NCBI GenBank assembly: GCA_964057225.1
Contig: OZ059898.1
Span: 19,321,267-19,385,266, forward strand
Length of the DNA: 64,000 nucleotides
Direction of reading: 5' to 3'
DNA from: Auanema rhodensis
Lineage: Eukaryota; Nematoda; Chromadorea; Rhabditida; Rhabditidae
Shown: positions 52,301 through 64,000 of the stretch, one piece after another
Position numbering within the stretch: the stretch's first letter is position 1
How the letters are laid out: every line of letters begins with the position of its first letter
Made by a program: the position numbers and the translations under genes
Notes under the pieces: model-generated
What the model saw: the letters and a program-made list of their open reading frames with translations, nothing else
What the model was told of the DNA's origin: nothing
The model's database searches: none

Positions 52301-55300
52301 GAATTATTTTTTTCGTTGAATAACATTGTCCATCGTCTTTGCCTTGAAAAAAGGAATCTAAAAACATCTACTTTTTGCTAAATTATTTTGAAATTTTTTG
52401 AAAAAATTTTTGTCAAAATGTTTTTGGAAGCAATGTTGAGTGTACATGGAAACTCAACATACACTAATGCATCATTTTTCAAACAATCATAACTAATTTT
52501 TGTATCAAGCGTTTCTCAATGTAGTATAGTGCATTCGATGCGGATTTTTAAGCTGCGTCGATCTGTGTTATCAGATTTGCGCTAGCTTAAAAATGCACCG
52601 AGATATCAACTGATATAAGTTCACACTTATATCCTCGATTTTCACCCTGAAGAATTATTTTTTTCGTTGAATAACATTGTCCATCGTCTTTGCCTTGAAA
52701 AAAGGAATCTAAAAACATCTACTTTTTGCTAAATTATTTTGAAATTTTTCGAAAAAATTTTTGTCAAAATGTTTTTGGAAGCAATGTTGAGTGTACATGG
52801 AAACTCAACATACACTAATGCATCATTTTTCAAACGATCATAACTAATTTTTGTATTAAGCGTTTCTCAATGTAGTATAGTGCATTCGATGCGGATTTTT
52901 AAGCTGCGTCGATCTGTGTTATCAGATTTGCGCTAGCTTAAAAATGCACCGAGATATCAACTGATATAAGTTCACACTTATATCCTCGATTTTCACCCTG
53001 AAGAATAATTTTTTTCGTTGAATAACATTGTCCATCGTCTTTGCCTTGAAAAAAGGAATCTAAAAACATCTACTTTTTGCTAAATTATTTTGAAATTTTT
53101 CGAAAAAATTTTTGTCAAAATGTTTTTGGAAGCAATGTTGAGTGTACATGGAAACTCAACATACACTAATGCATCATTTTTCAAACGATCATAACTAATT
53201 TTTGTATTAAGCGTTTCTCAATGTAGTCAAGTGCATTCGATGCGGATTTTTAAGCTGCGTCGATCTGTGTTATCAGATTTGCGCTAGCTTAAAAATGCAC
53301 CGAGATATCAACTGATATAAGTTCACACTTATATCCTCGATTTTCACCCTGAAGAATTATTTTTTTCGTTGAATAACATTGTCCATCGTCTTTGCCTTGA
53401 AAAAAGGAATTTAAAAACATCTACTTTTTGCTAAATTATTTTGAAATTTTTCGAAAAAATTTTTGTCAAAATGTTTTTGGAAGCAATGTTGAGTGTACAT
53501 GGAAACTCAACATACACTAATGCATCATTTTTCAAACGATCATAACTAATTTTTGTATTAAGCGTTTCTCAATGTAGTATAGTGCATTTGATGCGGATTT
53601 TTAAGCTGCGTCGATCTGTGTTATCAGATTTGCGCTAGCTTAAAAATGCACCGAGATATCAACTGATATAAGTTCACACTTATATCCTCGATTTTCACCC
53701 TGAAGAATTATTTTTTTCGTTGAATAACATTGTCCATCGTCTTTGCCTTGAAAAAAGGAATCTAAAAACATCTACTTTTTGCTAAATTATTTTGAAATTT
53801 TTCGAAAAAATTTTTGTCAAAATGTTTTTGGAAGCAATGTTGAGTGTACATGGAAACTCAACATACACTAATGCATCATTTTTCAAACAATCATAACTAA
53901 TTTTTGTATTAAGCGTTTCTCAATGTAGTATAGTGCATTCGATGCGGATTTTTAAGCTGCGTCGATCTGTGTTATCAGATTTGCGCTAGCTTAAAAATGC
54001 ACCGAGATATCAACTGATATAAGTTCACACTTATATCCTCGATTTTCACCCTGAAGAATTATTTTTTTCGTTGAATAACATTGTTCATCGTCTTTGCCTT
54101 GAAAAAAGGAATCTAAAAACATCTACTTTTTGCTAAATTATTTTGAAATTTTTCGAAAAAATTTTTGTCAAAATGTTTTTGGAAGCAATGTTGAGTGTAC
54201 ATGGAAACTCAACATACACTAATGCATCATTTTTCAAACGATCATAACTAATTTTTGTATTAAGCGTTTCTCAATGTAGTATAGTGCATTCGATGCGGAT
54301 TTTTAAGCTGCGTCGATCTGTGTTATCAGATTTGCGCTAGCTTAAAAATGCACCGAGATATCAACTGATATAAGTTCACACTTATATCCTCGATTTTCAC
54401 CCTGAAGAATTATTTTTTTCGTTGAATAACATTGTCCATCGTCTTTGCCTTGAAAAAAGGAATCTAAAAACATCTACTTTTTGCTAAATTATTTTGAAAT
54501 TTTTCGAAAAAATTTTTGTCAAAATGTTTTTGGAAGCAATGTTGAGTGTACATGGAAACTCAACATACACTAATGCATCATTTTTCAAACGATCATAACT
54601 AATTTTTGTATTAAGCGTTTCTCAATGTAGTATAGTGCATTCGATGCGGATTTTTAAGCTGCGTCGATCTGTGTTATCAGATTTGCGCTAGCTTAAAAAT
54701 GCACCGAGATATCAACTGATATAAGTTCACACTTATATCCTCGATTTTCACCCTGAAGAATTATTTTTTTCGTTGAATAACATTGTCCATCGTCTTTGCC
54801 TTGAAAAAAGGAATTTAAAAACATCTACTTTTTGCTAAATTATTTTGAAATTTTTCGAAAAAATTTTTGTCAAAATTTTTTTGGAAGCAATGTTGAGTGT
54901 ACATGGAAACTCAACATACACTAATGCATCATTTTTCAAACGATCATAACTAATTTTTGTATTAAGCGTTTCTCAATGTAGTATAGTGCATTCGATGCGG
55001 ATTTTTAAGCTGCGTCGATCTGTGTTATCAGATTTGCGCTAGCTTAAAAATGCACCGAGATATCAACTGATATAAGTTCACACTTATATCCTCGATTTTC
55101 ACCCTGAAGAATAATTTTTTTCGTTGAATAACATTGTCCATCGTCTTTGCCTTGAAAAAAGGAATCTAAAAACATCTACTTTTTGCTAAATTATTTTGAA
55201 ATTTTTCGAAAAAATTTTTGTCAAAATGTTTTTGGAAGCAATGTTGAGTGTACATGGAAACTCAACATACACTAATGCATCATTTTTCAAACGATCATAA

Positions 55301-55810
55301 CTAATTTTTGTATTAAGCGTTTCTCAATGTAGTATAGTGCATTCGATGCGGATTTTTAAGCTGCGTCGATCTGTGTTATCAGATTTGCGCTAGCTTAAAA
55401 ATGCACCGAGATATCAACTGATATAAGTTCACACTTATATCCTCGATTTTCACCCTGAAGAATAATTTTTTTCGTTGAATAACATTGTCCATCGTCTTTG
55501 CCTTGAAAAAAGGAATCTAAAAACATCTACTTTTTGCTAAATTATTTTGAAATTTTTCGAAAAAATTTTTGTCAAAATGTTTTTGGAAGCAATGTTGAGT
55601 GTACATGGAAACTCAACATACACTAATGCATCATTTTTCAAACGATCATAACTAATTTTTGTATTAAGCGTTTCTCAATGTAGTATAGTGCATTCGATGC
55701 GGATTTTTAAGCTGCGTCGATCTGTGTTATCAGATTTGCGCTAGCTTAAAAATGCACCGAGATATCAACTGATATAAGTTCACACTTATATCCTCGATTT
55801 TCACCCTGAA
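46334..55810 (+). repeat. Block 11: class B/B'/D region, units of 5-7 monomers, monomers 133-159
   Basis: Class C disappears, class A is rare (139 and 144) and classes B' and D appear. A recurrent module is B with an Aa start, then B' with 58T (gaatttaaa), then D. It occurs at monomers 134-136, 146-148 and 152-154. Monomers 141-142 hold its last two members. The 58T marker lies at 47093 and 49199, 2106 bp (6 monomers) apart, and recurs in 147 and 153. Units starting with the 46A class A monomer are 132-138, 139-143 and 144 onward, so lengths of 7 and 5 alternate around 6. Monomer 157 has a private aaaatttttt. Confidence 0.78.
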
Positions 55811-58800
55811 GAATTATTTTTTTCGTTGAATAACATTGTCCATCGTCTTTGCCTTGAAAAAAGGAATCTAAAAACATCTACTTTTTGCTAAATTATTTTG
55901 AAATTTTTCGAAAAAATTTTTGTCAAAATGTTTTTGGAAGCAATGTTGAGTGTACATGGAAACTCAACATACACTAATGCATCATTTTTCAAACGATCAT
56001 AACTAATTTTTGTATTAAGCGTTTCTCAATGTAGTATAGTGCATTCGATGCGGATTTTTAAGCTGCGTCGATCTGTGTTATCAGATTTGCGCTAGCTTAA
56101 AAATGCACCGAGATATCAACTGATATAAGTTCACACTTATATCCTAGATTTTCACCCTGAAGAAATAATTTTTTCGTTGAATAACATTGTCCATCGTCTT
56201 TGCCTTAAAAAAAGGAATCTAAAAACATCTACTTTTTGCTAAATTATTTTGAAGTTTTTCGAAAAAATTTTTGTCAAAATGTTTTTGGAAGCAATGTTGA
56301 GTGTACATGGAAACTCAACATACACTAATGCATCATTTTTCAAACGATCATAACTAATTTTTGTATTAAGCGTTTCTCAATGTAGTATAGTGCTTTCGAT
56401 GCGGATTTTTAAGCTGCGTCGATCTGTGTTATCAGATTTGCGCTAGCTTAAAAATGCACCGAGATATCAACTGATATAAGTTCACACTTATATCCTCGAT
56501 TTTCACCCTGAAGAATTATTTTTTTCGTTGAATAACATTGTCCATCGTCTTTGCCTTGAAAAAAGGAATTTAAAAACATCTACTTTTTGCTAAATTATTT
56601 TGAAATTTTTCGAAAAAATTTTTGTCAAAATTTTTTTGGAAGCAATGTTGAGTGTACATGGAAACTCAACATACACTAATGCATCATTTTTCAAACGATC
56701 ATAACTAATTTTTGTATTAAGCGTTTCTCAATGTAGTATAGTGCATTCGATGCGGATTTTTAAGCTGCGTCGATCTGTGTTATCAGATTTGCGCTAGCTT
56801 AAAAATGCACCGAGATATCAACTGATATAAGTTCACACTTATATCCTCGATTTTCACCCTGAAGAATAATTTTTTTCGTTGAATAACATTGTCCATCGTC
56901 TTTGCCTTGAAAAAAGGAATCTAAAAACATCTACTTTTTGCTAAATTATTTTGAAATTTTTCGAAAAAATTTTTGTCAAAATGTTTTTGGAAGCAATGTT
57001 GAGTGTACATGGAAACTCAACATACACTAATGCATCATTTTTCAAACGATCATAACTAATTTTTGTATTAAGCGTTTCTCAATGTAGTATAGTGCATTCG
57101 ATGCGGATTTTTAAGCTGCGTCGATCTGTGTTATCAGATTTGCGCTAGCTTAAAAATGCACCGAGATATCAACTGATATAAGTTCACACTTATATCCTCG
57201 ATTTTCACCCTGAAGAATTATTTTTTTCGTTGAATAACATTGTCCATCGTCTTTGCCTTGAAAAAAGGAATTTAAAAACATCTACTTTTTGCTAAATTAT
57301 TTTGAAATTTTTCGAAAAAATTTTTGTCAAAATGTTTTTGGAAGCAATGTTGAGTGTACATGGAAACTCAACATACACTAATGCATCATTTTTCAAACGA
57401 TCATAACTAATTTTTGTATTAAGCGTTTCTCAATGTAGTATAGTGCATTTGATGCGGATTTTTAAGCTGCGTCGATCTGTGTTATCAGATTTGCGCTAGC
57501 TTAAAAATGCACCGAGATATCAACTGATATAAGTTCACACTTATATCCTCGATTTTCACCCTGAAGAATTATTTTTTTCGTTGAATAACATTGTCCATCG
57601 TCTTTGCCTTGAAAAAAGGAATCTAAAAACATCTACTTTTTGCTAAATTATTTTGAAATTTTTCGAAAAAATTTTTGTCAAAATGTTTTTGGAAGCAATG
57701 TTGAGTGTACATGGAAACTCAACATACACTAATGCATCATTTTTCAAACAATCAAAACTAATTTTTGTATTAAGCGTTTCTCAATGTAGTATAGTGCATT
57801 CGATGCGGATTTTTAAGCTGCGTCGATCTGTGTTATCAGATTTGCGCTAGCTTAAAAATGCACCGAGATATCAACTGATATAAGTTCACACTTATATCCT
57901 CGATTTTCACCCTGAAGAATTATTTTTTTCGTTGAATAACATTGTCCATCGTCTTTGCCTTGAAAAAAGGAATCTAAAAACATCTACTTTTTGCTAAATT
58001 ATTTTGAAATTTTTCGAAAAAATTTTTGTCAAAATGTTTTTGGAAGCAATGTTGAGTGTACATGGAAACTCAACATACACTAATGCATCATTTTTCAAAC
58101 GATCATAACTAATTTTTGTATTAAGCGTTTCTCAATGTAGTATAGTGCATTCGATGCGGATTTTTAAGCTGCGTCGATCTGTGTTATCAGATTTGCGCTA
58201 GCTTAAAAATGCACCGAGATATCAACTGATATAAGTTCACACTTATATCCTCGATTTTCACCCTGAAGAATTATTTTTTTCGTTGAATAACATTGTCCAT
58301 CGTCTTTGCCTTGAAAAAAGGAATCTAAAAACATCTACTTTTTGCTAAATTATTTTGAAATTTTTCGAAAAAATTTTTGTCAAAATGTTTTTGGAAGCAA
58401 TGTTGAGTGTACATGGAAACTCAACATACACTAATGCATCATTTTTCAAACGATCATAACTAATTTTTGTATTAAGCGTTTCTCAATGTAGTATAGTGCA
58501 TTCGATGCGGATTTTTAAGCTGCGTCGATCTGTGTTATCAGATTTGCGCTAGCTTAAAAATGCACCGAGATATCAACTGATATAAGTTCACACTTATATC
58601 CTCGATTTTCACCCTGAAGAATTATTTTTTTCGTTGAATAACATTGTCCATCGTCTTTGCCTTGAAAAAAGGAATCTAAAAACATCTACTTTTTGCTAAA
58701 TTATTTTGAAATTTTTCGAAAAAATTTTTGTCAAAATGTTTTTGGAAGCAATGTTGAGTGTACATGGAAACTCAACATACACTAATGCATCATTTTTCAA

Positions 58801-59320
58801 ACGATCATAACTAATTTTTGTATTAAGCGTTTCTCAATGTAGTATAGTGCATTCGATGCGGATTTTTAAGCTGCGTCGATCTGTGTTATCAGATTTGCGC
58901 TAGCTTAAAAATGCACCGAGATATCAACTGATATAAGTTCACACTTATATCCTCGATTTTCACCCTGAAGAATTATTTTTTTCGTTGAATAACATTGTCC
59001 ATCGTCTTTGCCTTGAAAAAAGGAATCTAAAAACATCTACTTTTTGCTAAATTATTTTGAAATTTTTCGAAAAAATTTTTGTCAAAATGTTTTTGGAAGC
59101 AATGTTGAGTGTACATGGAAACTCAACATACACTAATGCATCATTTTTCAAACAATCATAACTAATTTTTGTATTAAGCGTTTCTCAATGTAGTATAGTG
59201 CATTCGATGCGGATTTTTAAGCTGCGTCGATCTGTGTTATCAGATTTGCGCTAGCTTAAAAATGCACCGAGATATCAACTGATATAAGTTCACACTTATA
59301 TCCTCGATTTTCACCCTGAA
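55811..59320 (+). repeat. Block 12: monomers 160-169, class B-rich
   Basis: Mostly class B with T start. Monomer 160 ends with 336 C to A (cctagat) and monomer 161 starts gaaataat, the first instance of a joint that recurs at 170/171, 172, 179/180 and 181/182. The Aa, 58T, D module returns at 163-165. Monomer 162 shares 58T and aaaattttttt with monomer 157, 5 monomers away, and monomer 163 matches 158. Monomers 166-168 look alike. Confidence 0.75.
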
Positions 59321-59671
59321 GAATTATTTTTTTCGTTGAATAACATTGTCCATCGTCTTTGCCTTGAAAAAAGGAATCTAAAAACATCTACTTTTTGCTA
59401 AATTATTTTGAAATTTTTCGAAAAAATTTTTGTGAAAATGTTTTTGGAAGCAATGTTGAGTGAACATGGAAACTCAACATACACTAATGCATCATTTTTC
59501 GAACAATCATAACTAATTTTTGTATTAAGCGTTTCTCAATGTAGTATAGTGCATTTGATACGGATTTTTAAGCTGCGTCGATCTGTGTTATCAGATTTGC
59601 GCTAGCTTAAAAATGCACCGAGATATCAACTGATATAAGTTCACACTTATATCCTAGATTTTCACCCTGAA

Positions 59672-60373
59672 GAAATAATTGTTTCGTTGAATAACATTGT
59701 CCATCGTCTTTGCCTTGAAAAAAGGAATCTAAAAACATCTACTTTTTGCTAAATTATTTTGAAATTTTTCGAAAAAATTTTTGTCAAAATGTTTTTGGAA
59801 GCAATGTTGAGTGTACATGGAAACTCAACATACACTAATGCATCATTTTTCAAACAATCATAACTAATTTTTGTATTAAGCGTTTCTCAATGTAGTATAG
59901 TGCATTCGATGCGGATTTTCAAGCTGCATCGATCTGTTTTATCAGATTTGCGCTAGCTTAAAAATGCACCGAGATATCAACTGATATAAGTTCACACTTA
60001 TATCCTCGATTTTCACCCTGAAGAAATAATTTTTTCGTTGAATAACATTGTCCATCGTCTTTGCCTTGAAAAAAGGAATCTAAAAACATCTACTTTTTGC
60101 TAAATTATTTTGAAGTTTTTCGAAAAAATTTTTGTCAAAATGTTTTTGGAAGCAATGTTGAGTGTACATGGAAACTCAAAATACACTAACGCATCATTTT
60201 TCAAACGATCATAACTAATTTTTGTATTAAGCGTTTCTCAATGTAGTATAGTGCATTCGATGCGAATTTTTAAGCTGCGTCGATCTGTGTTATCAGATTT
60301 GCGCTAGCTTAAAAATGCGCCGAGATATCAACTGATATAAGTTCACACTTATATCCTCGATTTTCACCCTGAA
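59672..60373 (+). repeat. Monomers 171-172: most divergent pair in the window
   Basis: Monomer 171 has gaaataattg at its start, ttttcaagctgcatcg in dyad 3 and ctgttttatc. Monomer 172 has gaaataatt, gaagttttt, ctcaaaatac, cactaacgc, gcgaattt and aaatgcgcc. Several of these fall in the dyad arms. Monomer 172 shares gaagttttt and the gaaataat start with monomer 161, 11 monomers to the left. Confidence 0.78.
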
Positions 60374-61656
60374 GAATTAATTTTTTCGTTGAATAACATT
60401 GTCCATCGTCTTTGCCTTGAAAAAAGGAATTTAAAAACATCTACTTTTTGCTAAATTATTTTGAAATTTTTCGAAAAAATTTTTGTCAAAATGTTTTTGG
60501 AAGCAATGTTGAGTGTACATGGAAACTCAACATACACTAATGCATCATTTTTCAAACGATCATAACTAATTTTTGTATTAAGCGTTTCTCAATGTAGTAT
60601 AGTGCATTTGATGCGGATTTTTAAGCTGCGTCGATCTGTGTTATCAGATTTGCGCTAGCTTAAAAATGCACCGAGATATCAACTGATATAAGTTCACACT
60701 TATATCCTCGATTTTCACCCTGAAGAATTATTTTTTTCGTTGAATAACATTGTCCATCGTCTTTGCCTTGAAAAAAGGAATCTAAAAACATCTACTTTTT
60801 GCTAAATTATTTTGAAATTTTTCGAAAAAATTTTTGTCAAAATGTTTTTGGAAGCAATGTTGAGTGTACATGGAAACTCAACATACACTAATGCATCATT
60901 TTTCAAACGATCATAACTAATTTTTGTATTAAGCGTTTCTCAATGTAGTATAGTGCATTCGATGCGGATTTTTAAGCTGCGTCGATCTGTGTTATCAGAT
61001 TTGCGCTAGCTTAAAAATGCACCGAGATATCAACTGATATAAGTTCACACTTATATCCTCGATTTTCACCCTGAAGAATTATTTTTTTCGTTGAATAACA
61101 TTGTCCATCGTCTTTGCCTTGAAAAAAGGAATCTAAAAACATCTACTTTTTGCTAAATTATTTTGAAATTTTTCGAAAAAATTTTTGTCAAAATGTTTTT
61201 GGAAGCAATGTTGAGTGTACATGGAAACTCAACATACACTAATGCATCATTTTTCAAACGATCATAACTAATTTTTGTATTAAGCGTTTCTCAATGTAGT
61301 ATAGTGCATTCGATGCGGATTTTTAAGCTGCGTCGATCTGTGTTATCAGATTTGCGCTAGCTTAAAAATGCACCGAGATATCAACTGATATAAGTTCACA
61401 CTTATATCCTCGATTTTCACCCTGAAGAATTATTTTTTTCGTTGAATAACATTGTCCATCGTCTTTGCCTTGAAAAAAGGAATCTAAAAACATCTACTTT
61501 TTGCTAAATTATTTTGAAATTTTTCGAAAAAATTTTTGTCAAAATGTTTTTGGAAGCAATGTTGAGTGTACATGGAAACTCAACATACACTAATGCATCA
61601 TTTTTCAAACGATCATAACTAATTTTTGTATTAAGCGTTTCTCAATGTAGTATAGT

Positions 61657-61662
61657 GAATTC
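61657..61662. other. Isolated EcoRI site (GAATTC) in monomer 176
   Basis: A C to A change at monomer site 232 turns gtgcattcg into gtgaattcg. I noticed no other GAATTC in the array, so this single-copy marker within a repeat could anchor mapping. Confidence 0.7.
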
Positions 61663-63883
61663 GATGCGGATTTTTAAGCTGCGTCGATCTGTGTTATCAG
61701 ATTTGCGCTAGCTTAAAAATGCACCGAGATATCAACTGATATAAGTTCACACTTATATCCTCGATTTTCACCCTGAAGAATTATTTTTTTCGTTGAATAA
61801 CATTGTCCATCGTCTTTGCCTTGAAAAAAGGAATTTAAAAACATCTACTTTTTGCTAAATTATTTTGAAATTTTTCGAAAAAATTTTTGTCAAAATGTTT
61901 TTGGAAGCAATGTTGAGTGTACATGGAAACTCAACATACACTAATGCATCATTTTTCAAACGATCATAACTAATTTTTGTATTAAGCGTTTCTCAATGTA
62001 GTATAGTGCATTCGATGCGGATTTTTAAGCTGCGTCGATCTGTGTTATCAGATTTGCGCTAGCTTAAAAATGCACCGAGATATCAACTGATATAAGTTCA
62101 CACTTATATCCTCGATTTTCACCCTGAAGAATTATTTTTTTCGTTGAATAACATTGTCCATCGTCTTTGCCTTGAAAAAAGGAATCTAAAAACATCTACT
62201 TTTTGCTAAATTATTTTGAAATTTTTCGAAAAAATTTTTGTCAAAATGTTTTTGGAAGCAATGTTGAGTGTACATGGAAACTCAACATACACTAATGCAT
62301 CATTTTTCAAACAATCATAACTAATTTTTGTATTAAGCGTTTCTCAATGTAGTATAGTGCATTCGATGCGGATTTTTAAGCTGCGTCGATCTGTGTTATC
62401 AGATTTGCGCTAGCTTAAAAATGCACCGAGATATCAACTGATATAAGTTCACACTTATATCCTCGATTTTCACCCTGAAGAATTATTTTTTTCGTTGAAT
62501 AACATTGTCCATCGTCTTTGCCTTGAAAAAAGGAATCTAAAAACATCTACTTTTTGCTAAATTATTTTGAAATTTTTCGAAAAAATTTTTGTCAAAATGT
62601 TTTTGGAAGCAATGTTGAGTGAACATGGAAACTCAACATACACTAATGCATCATTTTTCGAACAATCATAACTAATTTTTGTATTAAGCGTTTCTCAATG
62701 TAGTATAGTGCATTTGATACGGATTTTTAAGCTGCGTCGATCTGTGTTATCAGATTTGCGCTAGCTTAAAAATGCACCGAGATATCAACTGATATAAGTT
62801 CACACTTATATCCTAGATTTTCACCCTGAAGAAATAATTGTTTCGTTGAATAACATTGTCCATCGTCTTTGCCTTGAAAAAAGGAATCTAAAAACATCTA
62901 CTTTTTGCTAAATTATTTTGAAATTTTTCGAAAAAATTTTTGTCAAAATGTTTTTGGAAGCAATGTTGAGTGTACATGGAAACTCAACATACACTAATGC
63001 ATCATTTTTCAAACAATCATAACTAATTTTTGTATTAAGCGTTTCTCAATGTAGTATAGTGCATTCGATGCGGATTTTTAAGCTGCGTCGATCTGTGTTA
63101 TCAGATTTGCGCTAGCTTAAAAATGCACCGAGATATCAACTGATATAAGTTCACACTTATATCCTCGATTTTCACCCTGAAGAATTATTTTTTTCGTTGA
63201 ATAACATTGTCCATCGTCTTCGCCTTGAAAAAAGGAATCTAAAAACATCTACTTTTTGCTAAATTATTTTGAAATTTTTCGAAAAAATTTTTGTCAAAAT
63301 GTTTTTGGAAGCAATGTTGAGTGAACATGGAAACTCAACATACACTAATGCATCATTTTTCGAACAATCATAACTAATTTTTGTATTAAGCGTTTCTCAA
63401 TGTAGTATAGTGCATTTGATACGGATTTTTAAGCTGCGTCGATCTGTGTTATCAGATTTGCGCTAGCTTAAAAATGCACCGAGATATCAACTGATATAAG
63501 TTCACACTTATATCCTAGATTTTCACCCTGAAGAAATAATTGTTTCGTTGAATAACATTGTCCATCGTCTTTGCCTTGAAAAAAGGAATCTAAAAACATC
63601 TACTTTTTGCTAAATTATTTTGAAATTTTTCGAAAAAATTTTTGTCAAAATGTTTTTGGAAGCAATGTTGAGTGTACATGGAAACTCAACATACACTAAT
63701 GCATCATTTTTCAAACAATCATAACTAATTTTTGTATTAAGCGTTTCTAAATGTAGTATAGTGCATTCGATGCGGATTTTTAAGCTGCGTCGATCTGTCT
63801 TATCAGATTTGCGCTAGCTTAAAAATGCACCGAGATATCAACTGATATAAGTTCACACTTATATCCTCGATTTTCACCCTGAA

Positions 63884-64000
63884 GAATTAATTTTTTCGTT
63901 GAATAACATTGTCCATCGTCTTTGCCTTGAAAAAAGGAATCTAAAAACATCTACTTTTTGCTAAATTATTTTGAAATTTTTCGAAAAAATTTTTGTCAAA
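63884..64000 (+). repeat. Partial monomer 183, cut by the window edge
   Basis: This is the first 117 bp of an Ac-start monomer, running to gtcaaa with no divergence from the consensus. The array continues beyond the window, as it must also to the left, because base 1 is a monomer start only by the choice of phase. Confidence 0.95.

Larger units (their letters stand above)
59321..63883 (+). repeat. Block 13: monomers 170-182, divergent right-end block
   Basis: Class A monomers with 240A (gatacgg) and 336A are each followed by a class D monomer starting gaaataattg, at 170/171, 179/180 and 181/182. The first two pairs are 9 monomers (3159 bp) apart and the last two form a 702-bp tandem dimer. 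Between them, 173-178 are mostly class B. Monomers 171, 172 and 182 carry more private changes than any monomers to the left. Confidence 0.78.
1..64000 (+). repeat. Tandem satellite array, 351-bp monomer, about 182.3 copies
   Basis: One unit of 351 bp is repeated head to tail without interruption, inversion, gap or inserted element. Monomer starts (the gaatta-type start that follows ttcaccctgaa) fall at 1, 352, 703, 1054, 1405, 1757 and then every 351 bp to 63884, so the window holds 182 complete monomers and 117 bp of the next. Differences between monomers are nearly all single-base substitutions at a limited set of sites, and many monomers look identical (for example 1, 4 and 6). Such homogeneity and length are typical of heterochromatic satellite DNA kept uniform by unequal exchange and gene conversion. 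No coding capacity is seen: every frame carries stops in each monomer. Whether the array is centromeric, pericentromeric or elsewhere cannot be read from sequence. The strand label is arbitrary. Confidence 0.98.

Noticed and set aside
57653-57850. 65-codon open reading frame on the + strand
   Set aside because: It lies wholly inside monomer 165 of the satellite, starts at a TTG, and is open only because of one T to A change at 57755 that removes a stop present in its sister monomers. I do not annotate it as a gene.
1-64000. CRISPR array or other repeat-spacer system
   Set aside because: The repeats are contiguous 351-bp units with no unique spacers, and the variable sites are single bases.
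1-64000. Tandem gene family, rDNA spacer, or tRNA/5S cluster
   Set aside because: No open frame crosses a monomer, and I see no rRNA-like or tRNA-like sequence and no Pol III A/B box pair in the unit.
1-64000. Transposable element or tandem LTR remnants
   Set aside because: No terminal repeats, target-site duplications, transposase or reverse-transcriptase reading frame is seen, and no monomer is interrupted. Origin of the unit from an element cannot be excluded but has no support here.
1-64000. Telomeric or simple-sequence repeats, G-quadruplex tracts
   Set aside because: The longest G run is 2-3 bases and there is no short-period repeat beyond A/T runs inside each monomer.

Overview
The whole window is one tandem satellite DNA array. 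A unit of 351 bp repeats head to tail, always in the same orientation, from base 1 to base 64000. By hand I count 182 complete monomers plus a 117-bp partial monomer at the right edge. The only length change I found is one extra A in monomer 5. From monomer 6 on, monomer n starts at 351n - 349. There is no gene, no tRNA or rRNA, no transposon and no unique sequence. The unit is about 31% G+C (109 of 351 in monomer 1). Such an array fits eukaryotic constitutive heterochromatin (centromeric, pericentromeric or a large heterochromatic block). An AT-rich unit of about two nucleosome lengths with no CpG depletion (11 CpG against about 8.5 expected) points to an insect-like genome rather than a vertebrate, but the species cannot be fixed from the sequence.

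Monomers differ at a few linked diagnostic sites (numbered within the monomer). Class A has 143A, 181G, 185A, 236T. Class B has 143T, 181A, 185G, 236C. Class C has 143A with B-like 181A, 185G, 236C. Class D has 143T, 181A, 185A, 236C. Class B' is B with 236T. The 5' end also varies at position 7 (A/T) and 14 (C/T). I abbreviate these starts as T (7T,14C), Ac (7A,14C), At (7A,14T) and Tt (7T,14T). Start Aa has 5A.

The order of these types shows higher-order repeats (HORs) that change along the array. Monomers 1-18 are a mixed block. Monomers 20-44 form a 10-mer HOR of 3510 bp, with two complete copies and a third copy altered by a one-monomer duplication. Next come 4-mers (17.9-21.8 kb), a 7-mer (23.9-28.8 kb), another 4-mer (28.8-31.6 kb), a second 7-mer (31.9-38.6 kb), a loose mixed block (38.6-44.2 kb) and a dimer (44.2-46.3 kb). 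From 46.3 kb the array changes character: classes B, B' and D replace A and C, in units of about 5-7 monomers. The last 4.7 kb holds the most divergent monomers and a 702-bp dimer.

Each monomer carries three dyad symmetries: 9-bp arms at 133-160, 9-bp arms at 312-333, and a compound 70-bp structure at 229-298. The two simple dyads are 176 and 175 bp apart along the array, so a hairpin-capable site recurs about every half monomer. The array does not work as a set of genes. Its content is the record of unequal exchange and amplification, and possibly a structural role in chromatin.
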